Positions 17,708 to 26,828 of a stretch of 54,685 nucleotides of DNA are shown here, in pieces (position 1 is the first letter of the stretch; each line of letters begins with the position of its first letter). Source of the DNA: Williamwhitmania sp. (GTDB lineage Bacteria > Bacteroidota > Bacteroidia > Bacteroidales > Williamwhitmaniaceae). The stretch spans positions 1-54,685 of the forward strand of contig DATKVT010000209.1 of NCBI GenBank assembly GCA_035529935.1, read 5' to 3'. A program made the position numbers and the translations under genes. Below the pieces are notes generated by a model, which saw only the letters and a list, made by a program, of their open reading frames with translations, was not told the origin of the DNA and ran no database searches.

Positions 17708-18035
17708 TTTAACAGAGATTATGTTCTGCTTCCTTCCTGATTTCCTTGTTTTATTTCTGCTTGTATTTGAGCCTATTCCTCTCACCATAAATGGATGGAA
17801 GCGGTTAACCTGTGGTTTTGATGAGAACACTAGGCTTGCTAATTTGAAAACTTAAATAAAACTTCCCAAATTCGTTTTGTGAGGCATCCTTTTAATGTTT
17901 TTTGCTTTATATTTGGGTAGGTTCTAGCTATTCGTTAACAACATCTTCGGTAGGTTGGGGCTAAATAAATTCGTTTGTCAATCAAATAAATCGATTAGCC
18001 AAAATGCATCGATTGTATGAGTTATGTGATTTCAA
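17708..18035. other. Intergenic between divergent genes
   Basis: No open frame or RNA gene is recognised. The right part holds two ATCGATT sites described separately. The rest is AT-rich and unremarkable. Confidence 0.5.
17990..18014. repeat. Paired ATCGATT sites upstream of the PAS kinase
   Basis: ATCGATT occurs at 17990-17996 and again at 18008-18014, 18 bases start to start, about 20 bases before the putative -33 element of the kinase gene. It could be a paired activator site. Chance is possible. Confidence 0.3.
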
Positions 18036-18070
18036 TTTGTCGTTGTATAAGAAGCTATCTGCTATTTTTG
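18036..18070 (+). promoter_or_regulatory. Promoter of the PAS histidine kinase
   Basis: Exact -7 box TATTTTTG (18063-18070) with TTTG at 18036-18039. The 23-base spacer is longer than usual. It predicts a transcript start close to the TTG proposed as the gene start. Confidence 0.5.
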
Positions 18071-18077
18071 CGGCAGT

Positions 18078-20417
18078 TTGCTAAATAAGTATTTATTCCC
18101 TAGAAGGTTGACGGAAAAAGAACAGAGTGAGAAGATAAAGTATCTTGAGCAGGAACTTGCTGCATTGAGGTATAGAAATCATTCGATTACTATGGCACTG
18201 GACGAATGTCCCGAAGCCATTGCCATTACCAATCCGGATGGCCATATCGAGTATGTTAATCCAGCCTATACAGCAATTTCAGGATATTCTCGAGCAGAGA
18301 TCGTAGGCAAAAATACTTCCTTTCTGATTAGTGGTGATAACAATGAATTGGTATATGCAGATTTATGGAAGACCGTTTTAGAAGGTAACCGCTGGGAGGG
18401 AGAGATTTCTAACCGGAGAAAGGATGGGACCACCTACTGGGAGAAAAACACTATTGTTCCCTGCAAAAATGAAAAGGGCGAAATAACTCATTTCGTTTTC
18501 ACCAAGGTTGATGTTACCCCATTTAAGGACAAGGTGTCGGGACAGCAGGAGACGCTCTTCTGGCAAAAAAAGATTTTAGAGACACTCCCTATTGGAATGG
18601 CTATTGAATCGGGCGGAAAGATTATTTGGGTAAACGCTAATTTTGAAGAGATTACCAGCATTAATGTGGATGCAATAATCGGCAAACCAATAGAAGAACT
18701 TTTTCCAGTGCGCAAGAGGCTAGAAAATCTCAGCACGCGGGCGAAGGAGGAAATCACCAAGGGCAGAACATTTCAAACTGAGCTTAAACTCAAGCATCAA
18801 ATTAGTGGGGAAATATGGTGTGGACTTAAGGCTATTGGGCTTAATTACGACAACCTTCAGGTAGAAATTGTTTGGCTCCTTCAAGATATAACCAATCGAA
18901 AGCAGGTAGAGAAGAAGTTGAGTGAGAGTGAGGAGCTGTATCGTAATGCATTTAGTCGCAATGCCAGCGCCATGTTTGTGGTTTCTTATCCCAATGGTAA
19001 AATCTTGGAGGCTAACGATGCTTTTGAAACGCTTACTGGATTTCAGAAAAAGTATGCTATTGGACGTACTACCAAGGATCTTTATATCTGGAGCAATCAG
19101 GGTCACCAGACTATCTACTCTCAAATTGAAGCACAGGGCATTGTACGCGATTATGATGCTCACTACTACACCAAAAATCGGCATAAACGAAGCTGTCGGC
19201 TTAATGTAGCCTTGGTCGATAACCATAACGCCAGGCGGTTATTTGTTTCATTTGTAGATACCACTGCACAAAGGCAAGCAGTTAAAGCACTCAAGGAGAG
19301 CGAGGAGATGTTTCGCTTTATGGCGGAGGGTATTAGCGATGTTATCAGCTTGCATAATCCGGACATGGCAGCAACCATAAACTATATTTCGCCGGCAATA
19401 AAACAGATAACAGGACGCAGTCCAGAAGAGCTTATAGGTAAATCACCTGAGGTATTGATTTTCCGTGACGATTGGATCGACAACGTTACAAATGCTATGC
19501 TTCGGATGTATACAGGTGGTAGCCTTCTCGAACTGGTTGAGTTTAGAGTATTCACCACCGGCGGAGATATTCGATGGGTTGAATCTACGCTTAAACCAGT
19601 GTCGGATGAGAGTGGGAAAATTACATTGATTATTGCTGTATCGCGAGACATAAGCCATAGAAAGGAGATCGAACAACAACTTCGGGAAGTGAATAGCATG
19701 AAGGACAAGTTCCTTTCAATCATCGCCCATGATCTTAAAAATCCATTCAATGCCTTACTGGGCTTCTCCAGCCTGCTCCTAAGTAATTTAGCGGAGTATG
19801 ATCGTAATAAAATCATGGAGTTTGTGTCTGAAATTCATGATGCCGCACAGGGTGGGGTAGAACTTCTTGAAGAGTTAATGCAGTGGGCCATGGTGCAGTC
19901 AGGGGCAATGACCTTTGCACCCGAATTGGTGAAGTTGTCAGATATATCAAAGGAAGTCTTTGAACTTGCATCCATTCAGGCGGCTACAAAGCATCTATTC
20001 TTAGTCGATAATATTTCCGAACGATTTGAAGTGTTTGCTGATAAGCGAATGGTTGCAACTATCCTCCGAAATCTTGTGACAAATGCCATTAAGTTTACTA
20101 AGCCTGGTGGTGTTGTGAGAATTACAGCCGAAAAGATGGATACGCAAATTGCAGTCACAGTAGCTGATTCTGGCGTTGGTATTCAGCAGCACGACCTTGA
20201 GAAACTCTTCCGAATTGATGTTAAGCCAAGTGAAATAGGTGCCAACTCCGTGGGGAAGGGCACCGGTCTTGGACTCATTCTGTGTGATGAATTTGTGAAG
20301 AGACACGGAGGAACAATTTCTGCCAAGAGCGTTTTTGGACAGGGTGCCGAATTCACTTTTACTCTGCCAGCTCCTCCAAAAGAACCATTGTTGTTGGTTG
20401 CTGGCAAGAAGTTATAG
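18078..20417 (+). CDS. Four-PAS sensor histidine kinase
   Basis: Soluble sensor kinase of up to 779 residues with no membrane segment. A short N-terminal coiled coil precedes four PAS modules at about 41-148, 166-275, 289-400 and 411-530. The dimerisation/phosphoacceptor helix follows, with His551 in FLSIIAHDLKNPFNALLG, and the ATPase domain has NLVTNAIKFT, DSGVGI (697-702) and GKGTGLGL (727-734), all intact. There is no receiver domain and no response regulator gene next to it, so its partner is elsewhere. The start is uncertain: TTG 18078 would give an almost leaderless message, and ATG 18192 would begin right at the first PAS domain. It is followed by the aconitase, citrate synthase and isocitrate dehydrogenase genes, which have their own promoter. 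Confidence 0.88.
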   Translation: MLNKYLFPRRLTEKEQSEKIKYLEQELAALRYRNHSITMALDECPEAIAITNPDGHIEYVNPAYTAISGYSRAEIVGKNTSFLISGDNNELVYADLWKTVLEGNRWEGEISNRRKDGTTYWEKNTIVPCKNEKGEITHFVFTKVDVTPFKDKVSGQQETLFWQKKILETLPIGMAIESGGKIIWVNANFEEITSINVDAIIGKPIEELFPVRKRLENLSTRAKEEITKGRTFQTELKLKHQISGEIWCGLKAIGLNYDNLQVEIVWLLQDITNRKQVEKKLSESEELYRNAFSRNASAMFVVSYPNGKILEANDAFETLTGFQKKYAIGRTTKDLYIWSNQGHQTIYSQIEAQGIVRDYDAHYYTKNRHKRSCRLNVALVDNHNARRLFVSFVDTTAQRQAVKALKESEEMFRFMAEGISDVISLHNPDMAATINYISPAIKQITGRSPEELIGKSPEVLIFRDDWIDNVTNAMLRMYTGGSLLELVEFRVFTTGGDIRWVESTLKPVSDESGKITLIIAVSRDISHRKEIEQQLREVNSMKDKFLSIIAHDLKNPFNALLGFSSLLLSNLAEYDRNKIMEFVSEIHDAAQGGVELLEELMQWAMVQSGAMTFAPELVKLSDISKEVFELASIQAATKHLFLVDNISERFEVFADKRMVATILRNLVTNAIKFTKPGGVVRITAEKMDTQIAVTVADSGVGIQQHDLEKLFRIDVKPSEIGANSVGKGTGLGLILCDEFVKRHGGTISAKSVFGQGAEFTFTLPAPPKEPLLLVAGKKL

Positions 20418-20536
20418 CTGCTACCGTTCTCCACTGCTGATGCCAATCAGAAAAGCAGCATCCCAACAAAATTCCACTTTTCAGTCACCATTTTCCTCGC
20501 ATTTATAATAATCATCGGTGTATCGATATATGTTAA

Positions 20537-20567
20537 CTTGTATATGTCGTCGATATCTTTATTTTTG
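20537..20567 (+). promoter_or_regulatory. Promoter of the aconitase-citrate synthase operon
   Basis: CTTG at 20537-20540, a 19-base spacer, then an exact -7 box TATTTTTG at 20560-20567. The leader is about 125 bases. An imperfect TATATG-rich repeat surrounds the -33 element. Confidence 0.6.
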
Positions 20568-20701
20568 CATTTCTAATCTGTAGAATTGAAGGCATAATAG
20601 AACTTTCAAAGAAGTTTATTGTTTAAGATTTGAATTCATTTGAACGACAATCGCAGAACTTTTTTTGAAATAGTTGATATACAGAACAAATTCACTGCAT
20701 T

Positions 20702-22969
20702 ATGGTTTTCGACATTGAAATGATAAAGTCGGTTTACCGCCGACTACCGGAAAGAGTTACAAAAGCACGTCAGGTGCTTGGGCATCCTCTTTCTTTAACT
20801 GAAAAAATTTTGTATTCACATCTATGGGAAGGAATTCCCTCCAAACCATTTGCCCGTGGTAAGGATTATGTGGACTTTGCCCCAGACAGGGTAGCCATGC
20901 AGGATGCTACGGCTCAAATGGCGTTACTTCAGTTTATGCAGGCGGGAAAAAGCAAGGTGGCGGTTCCTTCTACTGTCCATTGCGACCATCTCATTCAGGC
21001 AAAGCACGGCGCCATTGACGACCTTAAAGTTGCATTGACTACCAACGAAGAGGTTTACAGTTTTCTGGCATCGGTTAGTAATAAATACGGTATTGGCTTT
21101 TGGAAGCCCGGTGCTGGAATCATTCACCAAGTGGTTCTTGAAAACTATGCTTTCCCAGGTGGATTAATGATTGGAACCGACTCTCATACGGTTAATGCAG
21201 GTGGTTTAGGCATGGTGGCCATTGGAGTTGGTGGTGCCGATGCGGTGGACGTAATGGCTGGTATGGCCTGGGAGTTGATGTTTCCGAAGTTCATCGGCGT
21301 TAAGCTTACCGGAAAGTTGAGCGGTTGGACATCTGCCAAGGACGTAATTCTAAAAGTTGCTGGCATTCTTACTGTGAAAGGTGGAACTGGCTGTATTCTT
21401 GAGTATTTTGGAGAGGGTGCCAAGTCTATTTCTGCCACAGGTAAGGGGACCATTTGCAATATGGGTGCAGAAATAGGTGCTACTACCTCACTGTTTGGCT
21501 ACGACGATAAGATGAAAAACTATCTTGCAGGTACTGGTCGCAAGGAGGTTGCTACTCTTGCTGATGGAATTGCTGAACATCTTACTGGAGATGCGGAAGT
21601 TTATAGCCATCCTGAAAAATATTTTGACCAGATAATTGAGATTGATCTTTCAACCTTAGAACCACACATTAATGGACCATTTACTCCAGATAAGGCATGG
21701 CCGCTATCACAGTTTGCCAAGGCCGTAAAGGAAAATGGCTGGCCACAGAAGCTCGAGGTTGGTTTGATTGGTTCCTGCACCAACTCTTCCTACGAGGATA
21801 TTACCCGGGCAGCTTCAGTTGCAAAGCAAGCACTGGCTAGTGGTCTTAACGTTAAGTCTGAGTTTACCGTAACTCCTGGTTCGGAGCAGGTGCGCTACAC
21901 CATTGAGCGAGATGGACTTTTAGGCGTTTTTGAAAATATTGGAGGAACGGTTTTGGCAAATGCCTGCGGACCTTGTATTGGGCAGTGGGCAAGGCACAAT
22001 TCCGACAAGGGCGAGAAGAACTCAATCATAACCTCGTTCAATCGGAACTTTGCAAAGCGTAATGACGGGAATCCGAATACCTATGCATTTGTTGCATCGC
22101 CTGAGATTGTCACTGCTTTTTCCATTGCTGGCGATTTAGCGTTTAATCCAATGACAGATTTTCTAACCAATAAAAAGGGTGATAAGATCAAACTTGCCGA
22201 ACCAGAAGGGATTGAAATGCCACCTGCTGGTTTTGCAGTAGGCGACAATGGCTATCAATCTCCCGCAATTGATGGTTCTGCCATTCAAATTGCAGTTTCT
22301 ACAGATTCAAAACGCCTTCAACTGCTAACGCCTTTTCTAGAATGGAACGGGAAGGACTTTCTTGGCTTACGGCTGCTCATTAAGGCAAAGGGTAAGTGTA
22401 CAACCGACCATATTTCAATGGCTGGCCCATGGCTGAAATACAGGGGGCACCTCGAGAATATTTCTCAAAATATGCTAATTGGAGCAGCCAATGCCTTTAA
22501 CGATAAGGTAAATCTGGTGAAGAATCTTCTTACTGGCGAATATCTTCCCGTACCAACTGCTGCGTTGGCGTACCGTAATGCCGGTATTGGCTCCATTGTG
22601 GTTGGTGATGAAAACTATGGCGAAGGATCATCTCGCGAGCATGCTGCCATGGAGCCTCGCTTCCTAGGTGTGAAGGTGATTTTGGTTCGGTCGTTCGCTC
22701 GTATTCACGAAACGAATCTCAAGAAGCAGGGGATGCTTGCGCTGACCTTTGCCAACAAAGCCGACTACGACAAGATTCGGGAGGATGACGCCATAGATAT
22801 TGTTGGGCTAGAGCATATTGTGCCCGGCAAGAACCTCGTGGTTGTTTTGCACCATGCCGATGGTTCCACCGAAAAATTTGACGTTGTTCATACTTACAAC
22901 GAAAATCAGCTGGAGTGGTTCCGTGCTGGTAGTGCCTTGAACTTGATAAGAAAAATGGAAAAGCATTAA
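20702..22969 (+). CDS. acn: Aconitate hydratase
   Basis: Interconverts citrate and isocitrate with a [4Fe-4S] cluster, in the cytoplasm. Length 755 residues, resembling the mitochondrial-type aconitases. Cluster cysteines are Cys359 in [10 protein letters not shown] and Cys422/Cys425 in [11 protein letters not shown]. The substrate-binding [13 protein letters not shown] lies in the first third, and the C-terminal swivel domain has [18 protein letters not shown]. First gene of a run with citrate synthase 23 bases downstream and isocitrate dehydrogenase next, giving oxaloacetate to 2-oxoglutarate in one place. A long leader of about 125 bases precedes it. Confidence 0.96.
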   Translation: MVFDIEMIKSVYRRLPERVTKARQVLGHPLSLTEKILYSHLWEGIPSKPFARGKDYVDFAPDRVAMQDATAQMALLQFMQAGKSKVAVPSTVHCDHLIQAKHGAIDDLKVALTTNEEVYSFLASVSNKYGIGFWKPGAGIIHQVVLENYAFPGGLMIGTDSHTVNAGGLGMVAIGVGGADAVDVMAGMAWELMFPKFIGVKLTGKLSGWTSAKDVILKVAGILTVKGGTGCILEYFGEGAKSISATGKGTICNMGAEIGATTSLFGYDDKMKNYLAGTGRKEVATLADGIAEHLTGDAEVYSHPEKYFDQIIEIDLSTLEPHINGPFTPDKAWPLSQFAKAVKENGWPQKLEVGLIGSCTNSSYEDITRAASVAKQALASGLNVKSEFTVTPGSEQVRYTIERDGLLGVFENIGGTVLANACGPCIGQWARHNSDKGEKNSIITSFNRNFAKRNDGNPNTYAFVASPEIVTAFSIAGDLAFNPMTDFLTNKKGDKIKLAEPEGIEMPPAGFAVGDNGYQSPAIDGSAIQIAVSTDSKRLQLLTPFLEWNGKDFLGLRLLIKAKGKCTTDHISMAGPWLKYRGHLENISQNMLIGAANAFNDKVNLVKNLLTGEYLPVPTAALAYRNAGIGSIVVGDENYGEGSSREHAAMEPRFLGVKVILVRSFARIHETNLKKQGMLALTFANKADYDKIREDDAIDIVGLEHIVPGKNLVVVLHHADGSTEKFDVVHTYNENQLEWFRAGSALNLIRKMEKH

Positions 22970-22992
22970 AGTAACTTAAATCACGAATAGCT

Positions 22993-24330
22993 ATGAATAA
23001 CCTTGAGCATTGGGCCTCTTTGGCCGAAAAGTCTAGCACAATAGATAACGATCTTTACGCGAAATTTGACGTTAAGCGTGGATTGAGAAACGCTGACCAA
23101 ACGGGTGTGCTTGTTGGACTTACTAACGTTGGTACCGTTGTAGGTGTGGAAAAAACAGAAGCGGGTGCTGTCCCAGTCCAGGGCCGCTTGGAATACAGGG
23201 GAATAGGCATAGATAAGATCGTCCATGGATTTCAGCAGGATAAGCGACAAGGCTACGATGAAACCGTGTATCTGCTTCTCTTTGGCAAGTTGCCTACTTC
23301 TGGTGAGTTGGCTGAGTTTTCGGCATACCTTGCCCAGCAGCGGTACCTTCCAAAATACTTCACCAAGGATATTATTCTGTCATTCCGTGGTCGTGATGTT
23401 ATGAATATGCTTGCCCGCTCGGTACTTTCGCTATATACGCAAGATGACAACCCCGATGATGTATCCACAACTAACCTTTTACTCCAGAGCTTAAGCCTCA
23501 TTGCTAAGTTTCCTGCGATTGTGGCCTACTCATTCCACGGCATGCGTTACCACTACATGAACAAAACGTTGGTAATTCGTCATCCAAAGCCGGAGTTGAG
23601 CTCTGCTGAAAACTTCCTTTACATGCTCAAAGGTGGCAACAGATACTCTCCACTCGAAGTTGAAATTCTTGACCTCATGCAGGTTTTGCATGCCGAGCAC
23701 GGTGGTGGTAATAACTCATCCTTCACTACACACGTGGTGTCGAGCTCGCTTACCGATACCTACTCAGCCATTGCTGCTGCACTTGGTTCGCTCAAGGGAC
23801 CTCTTCATGGCGGTGCAAATATCAAGGTTATGGCCATGGTAGACGACATAAAGAGTAACGTTCGTAATTGGGATTCCGAAAAGGAAGTTTCTGATTATCT
23901 GCGCAAGATTTTGGACAAAAAAGCTTTTGACGGCTCTGGTAAAATTTATGGGTTGGGGCATGCAGTTTATACCCTCTCCGATCCACGCGCAATTCTGCTA
24001 AAGGAAAAGGCTAGAGATATTGCTAAGGAAAAAGGTAAATCGGATGAATTTGACCTTTATGACTTGATTGAGAGGATTTCTCCGGACCTTTTCACTGAGC
24101 GCAAAGGCGACGGTAAGGTAATTGCCCCTAACGTGGACTTTTACTCTGGCTTTGTAAATTGTGCTCTCGATATCCCACCACAAATTTACACTCCTCTATT
24201 TGCTATGTCGCGTATTGCTGGTTGGTGTGCACATCGTATTGAGGAGATTAACAGCGCCAAGCGTATAATCCGTCCCGCTTACAAGGCTGTTGGGCCAAAA
24301 ATTGACTACGTTGCACTAAATAAAAGGTAG
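22993..24330 (+). CDS. gltA: Citrate synthase
   Basis: Condenses acetyl-CoA and oxaloacetate to citrate. 445 residues. Active-site residues are visible: His236 in HAEHGGGNN, His323 in GLGHAVY and Asp382 in NVDFYSG. LKGPLHGGAN near residue 270 is also characteristic. The N-terminal ~50 residues are longer than in E. coli GltA, with LTNVGTVVGVEKTEAG leading into the first conserved block. Directly downstream of the aconitase gene, so cotranscribed. A terminator-like hairpin follows before isocitrate dehydrogenase. Confidence 0.96.
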   Translation: MNNLEHWASLAEKSSTIDNDLYAKFDVKRGLRNADQTGVLVGLTNVGTVVGVEKTEAGAVPVQGRLEYRGIGIDKIVHGFQQDKRQGYDETVYLLLFGKLPTSGELAEFSAYLAQQRYLPKYFTKDIILSFRGRDVMNMLARSVLSLYTQDDNPDDVSTTNLLLQSLSLIAKFPAIVAYSFHGMRYHYMNKTLVIRHPKPELSSAENFLYMLKGGNRYSPLEVEILDLMQVLHAEHGGGNNSSFTTHVVSSSLTDTYSAIAAALGSLKGPLHGGANIKVMAMVDDIKSNVRNWDSEKEVSDYLRKILDKKAFDGSGKIYGLGHAVYTLSDPRAILLKEKARDIAKEKGKSDEFDLYDLIERISPDLFTERKGDGKVIAPNVDFYSGFVNCALDIPPQIYTPLFAMSRIAGWCAHRIEEINSAKRIIRPAYKAVGPKIDYVALNKR

Positions 24331-24345
24331 ACATTTTAATTTTTT

Positions 24346-24380
24346 TTGCCGGTGAGCTTTAACTACAACCGGCAATTTTT
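24346..24380 (+). terminator. Terminator-like hairpin between gltA and icd
   Basis: The stem TTGCCGGT/ACCGGCAA (24346-24353 with 24368-24375) is followed by TTTTT. It ends 25 bases before the icd ATG, so it may terminate the upstream message, attenuate icd or protect a 3' end. Confidence 0.7.
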
Positions 24381-24405
24381 ATTTATCGATTAATAAGTTG
24401 ACAAG

Positions 24406-25611
24406 ATGAGTAGTAAAATACAGATGAAAAACCCTCTGGTGGAGGTCGATGGCGACGAGATGACCAGAGTATTATGGCCCATAATTAAAGAGAAACTTAT
24501 TCAGCCTTTTATTGATCTTAAAGTGGAGTATTACGATCTCGGTATCGAAAATCGTGATGCTACCAACGATGAAGTAACCGTTGAGGCAGCCAAGGCCATT
24601 AAAAAATGGGGTGTTGGTGTTAAAAATGCAACCATTACTCCAAATGGTGCACGAGTAAAAGAGTATAACTTAAAGAAGCAGTGGTTGTCGCCTAATGGAA
24701 CAATTAGGGCGATGCTTGATGGAACTGTGTTTCGCAAACCCATCTTGGTGAATAATATTGAGCCATCAATCAAGAGTTGGAAAAAGCCTATAATTGTTGG
24801 CCGTCATGCATATGGTGATGTTTATAGGGCCGTGGAAACATTTGCTTGCAGGGCTGGTAAGGCGGAGTTGGTGTTTACCGAAAAATCGGGAAAAGAGAAG
24901 CGCGTGACCATTCATGAGTTTGAGCATGCTGGTGTTTTGCAAGCAATGCATAATACCGAGGAGAGCATCCAAAGTTTCTCCCGTAGCTGCTTTAACTATG
25001 CACTTGATCAGAAGATGGACCTTTGGTTTGCAACAAAAGACACCATCTCCAAAACTTACGATCAGCGTTTCAAAATTGTTTTCCAGCGGGTATTCGAAAA
25101 ATACTATGCTGAAAAGTTTGCTGCGCTGGGCATTCATTACCACTATACCCTTATCGATGATATGGTGGCTCGCCTAGTTAAGAGCGATGGTGGATTTTTG
25201 TGGGCTTGTAAGAACTACGATGGTGATGTGATGAGCGACTTGGTTGCTTCCGCATTTGGATCGCTGGCTATGATGACCTCTGTACTCGTTTCACCGAAAG
25301 GCTATTTTGAGTATGAGGCTGCCCATGGAACAGTTCAGCAGCACTACTATCGCTACTTAAAGGGTGAAAAAACTTCTACTAACCCAACAGCGCTGATATA
25401 TGCCTGGACAGGAGCGCTTCGAAAGAGGGGAGAGCTGGACTCCATTCTCGCCCTGCAACAATTTGCCGATAAGCTCGATAGAGTCTTGGTAGAGACTGTG
25501 GAGGAGGGTGTCATGACAGGTGATTTGGCTCGTCTTTGCAATCCTCCTGCTAAAACAATTCTTTCGGGAGAGGACTTTATTATTGAGCTAGGTCGTCGCA
25601 TGGCTTTATAG
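24406..25611 (+). CDS. icd: Isocitrate dehydrogenase, eukaryotic-type (NADP family)
   Basis: Oxidatively decarboxylates isocitrate to 2-oxoglutarate. 401 residues, clearly of the eukaryotic-type homodimeric group (compare human IDH1), not the E. coli type. Substrate-binding SPNGTIR, GRHAYGDVYR and the metal-binding aspartates in CKNYDGDVMSD are kept. At the coenzyme loop the sequence is EAAHGTVQQHYYR: Gln312 sits where human IDH1 has Arg314, which contacts the NADP 2'-phosphate, while His313 (human His315) is kept. Coenzyme preference is therefore open. Last gene of the oxidative TCA run. A strong terminator lies downstream and a terminator-like hairpin lies directly upstream. Confidence 0.95.
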   Translation: MSSKIQMKNPLVEVDGDEMTRVLWPIIKEKLIQPFIDLKVEYYDLGIENRDATNDEVTVEAAKAIKKWGVGVKNATITPNGARVKEYNLKKQWLSPNGTIRAMLDGTVFRKPILVNNIEPSIKSWKKPIIVGRHAYGDVYRAVETFACRAGKAELVFTEKSGKEKRVTIHEFEHAGVLQAMHNTEESIQSFSRSCFNYALDQKMDLWFATKDTISKTYDQRFKIVFQRVFEKYYAEKFAALGIHYHYTLIDDMVARLVKSDGGFLWACKNYDGDVMSDLVASAFGSLAMMTSVLVSPKGYFEYEAAHGTVQQHYYRYLKGEKTSTNPTALIYAWTGALRKRGELDSILALQQFADKLDRVLVETVEEGVMTGDLARLCNPPAKTILSGEDFIIELGRRMAL

Positions 25612-25632
25612 CAATACTACAATTCCAATACT

Positions 25633-25672
25633 AAAACGGCAGTCCCTTTTTAAAATGGGGCTGCCGTTTTTA
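25633..25672 (+). terminator. Terminator after icd
   Basis: The stem AAAACGGCAG/CTGCCGTTTT (25633-25642 with 25661-25670) has an inner CCC/GGG pairing and T-rich flanks. It is probably bidirectional, serving the convergent esterase gene too. Confidence 0.88.
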
Positions 25673-25698
25673 TATTTAGTTGTTTGGTGCTGTTGAAA

Positions 25699-26628
25699 CT
25701 ATTCTTGTTTCAATAGAAATTCCAATGGAATATTCAACCGATGGTTCCAAGACCTTTCTGAATGGTTGTCGCCCGTAAATTTTCGAGTAATCCAGTTAAC
25801 GTTTGAATACCCTTTGCTTGCAATAATTTTATCTGCTTGGAGTTGGTAGGGCTCGTAAAGGGAATCTAGCGTTTTGGTTCCATAGTCGAAGTATAGCTTG
25901 TGCGTTTTTGGAGAGGGTAAATGACTTTTCATATAGGCCAAGAAAGCCTCTGGTATTGGATTGTTCTTTGTGGAAAAAGTTCCAATCCAGTGAGTGGAAA
26001 GGCCGGCAGCCCCACCAAAAACTCTGGGGTATTCACAAATGGCATACATCGAAATTAGCCCGCCCATGCTCGATCCGGCAATAAACGTATTCTCTCTATT
26101 GGTGAATGTCGAGAAATGGCTGTCGATGTAGGGCTTTAATTCTTTTACTATAAACTTCAGGTAGCTATCTGATCTTACCTTGCCATCGAAAAGGGCACTC
26201 TCACCGTTGCGCTTGGTGGAGTTTATTAGGGAGTCCTTAAATGTTTTTGGGAGCGATTCGAATGGCTTTTGTGGGAGGTAGTCGGAATGCCGTCCCTTCC
26301 CTGAGTTCCATATACCTATAACAATACAGCTTCGAATCTTTCCCTCATTCATCAACTTACACATGGTTTCGTCAACGCCCCACTCCTGATGGTTCCATGT
26401 TATGGTGGAGTCGAATAGCATTTGACCATCGTGCATGTAGAGTACGGCGTATTTTTTAGCAGAGTCGTAGCTCTCTGGGAGCCAGACATCTACATTGCGG
26501 GCAGCGATGTATTTTGATTGAAAATTCTCTATTTGAATGATCTTTCCACATGATGCAGTAGGTACTTGACCTTCGGCAATGATTGTTGCAAGCGCAAATG
26601 CAGTAAGGAGGGGAATAAACTTCTTCAT
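25699..26628 (-). CDS. Exported alpha/beta-hydrolase esterase (PF00756-like)
   Basis: A 309-residue protein with an N-terminal signal peptide (residues 1-20), so periplasmic or outer-membrane facing. The nucleophile elbow GSSMGG places Ser187 as catalytic. His289 in TGDNHSERSW is the likely catalytic His, and an Asp in YFDYGTKTLD completes the triad. The VLYMHDGQMLFD segment is typical of the Esterase D / enterochelin-esterase-like family, whose members cut acetyl, feruloyl or siderophore esters. The substrate here is unknown, and no siderophore or polysaccharide-utilisation genes adjoin. Divergent from the GH13 gene. Confidence 0.8.
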   Translation of the reverse strand: MKKFIPLLTAFALATIIAEGQVPTASCGKIIQIENFQSKYIAARNVDVWLPESYDSAKKYAVLYMHDGQMLFDSTITWNHQEWGVDETMCKLMNEGKIRSCIVIGIWNSGKGRHSDYLPQKPFESLPKTFKDSLINSTKRNGESALFDGKVRSDSYLKFIVKELKPYIDSHFSTFTNRENTFIAGSSMGGLISMYAICEYPRVFGGAAGLSTHWIGTFSTKNNPIPEAFLAYMKSHLPSPKTHKLYFDYGTKTLDSLYEPYQLQADKIIASKGYSNVNWITRKFTGDNHSERSWNHRLNIPLEFLLKQE

Positions 26629-26676
26629 ACTTAAAAGATTGATGTTACTATTGTGTGCAACATAGAGTTAATTCTA

Positions 26677-26684
26677 CAAAGGTA
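26677..26684 (-). promoter_or_regulatory. -7 box for the esterase gene
   Basis: Exact TACCTTTG on the minus strand, about 50 bases before the ATG. No convincing -33 element. Confidence 0.45.
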
Positions 26685-26828
26685 TTTATTGTGTTTAATC
26701 GGGAAGAGACAACCATTATTTTCCTTGATTAAAAAATAGGATGCACATATTGAACCTTAATTATTGCGCTATTCACTTTCATTGAGTTTGTGGTATTTCT
26801 AGCTATTTTTACCATCTAAATAGTAGGT

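Noticed and set aside
25699-26628. Enterochelin esterase of a siderophore locus
   Set aside because: Only the general esterase fold is supported; no siderophore uptake or synthesis genes are nearby.
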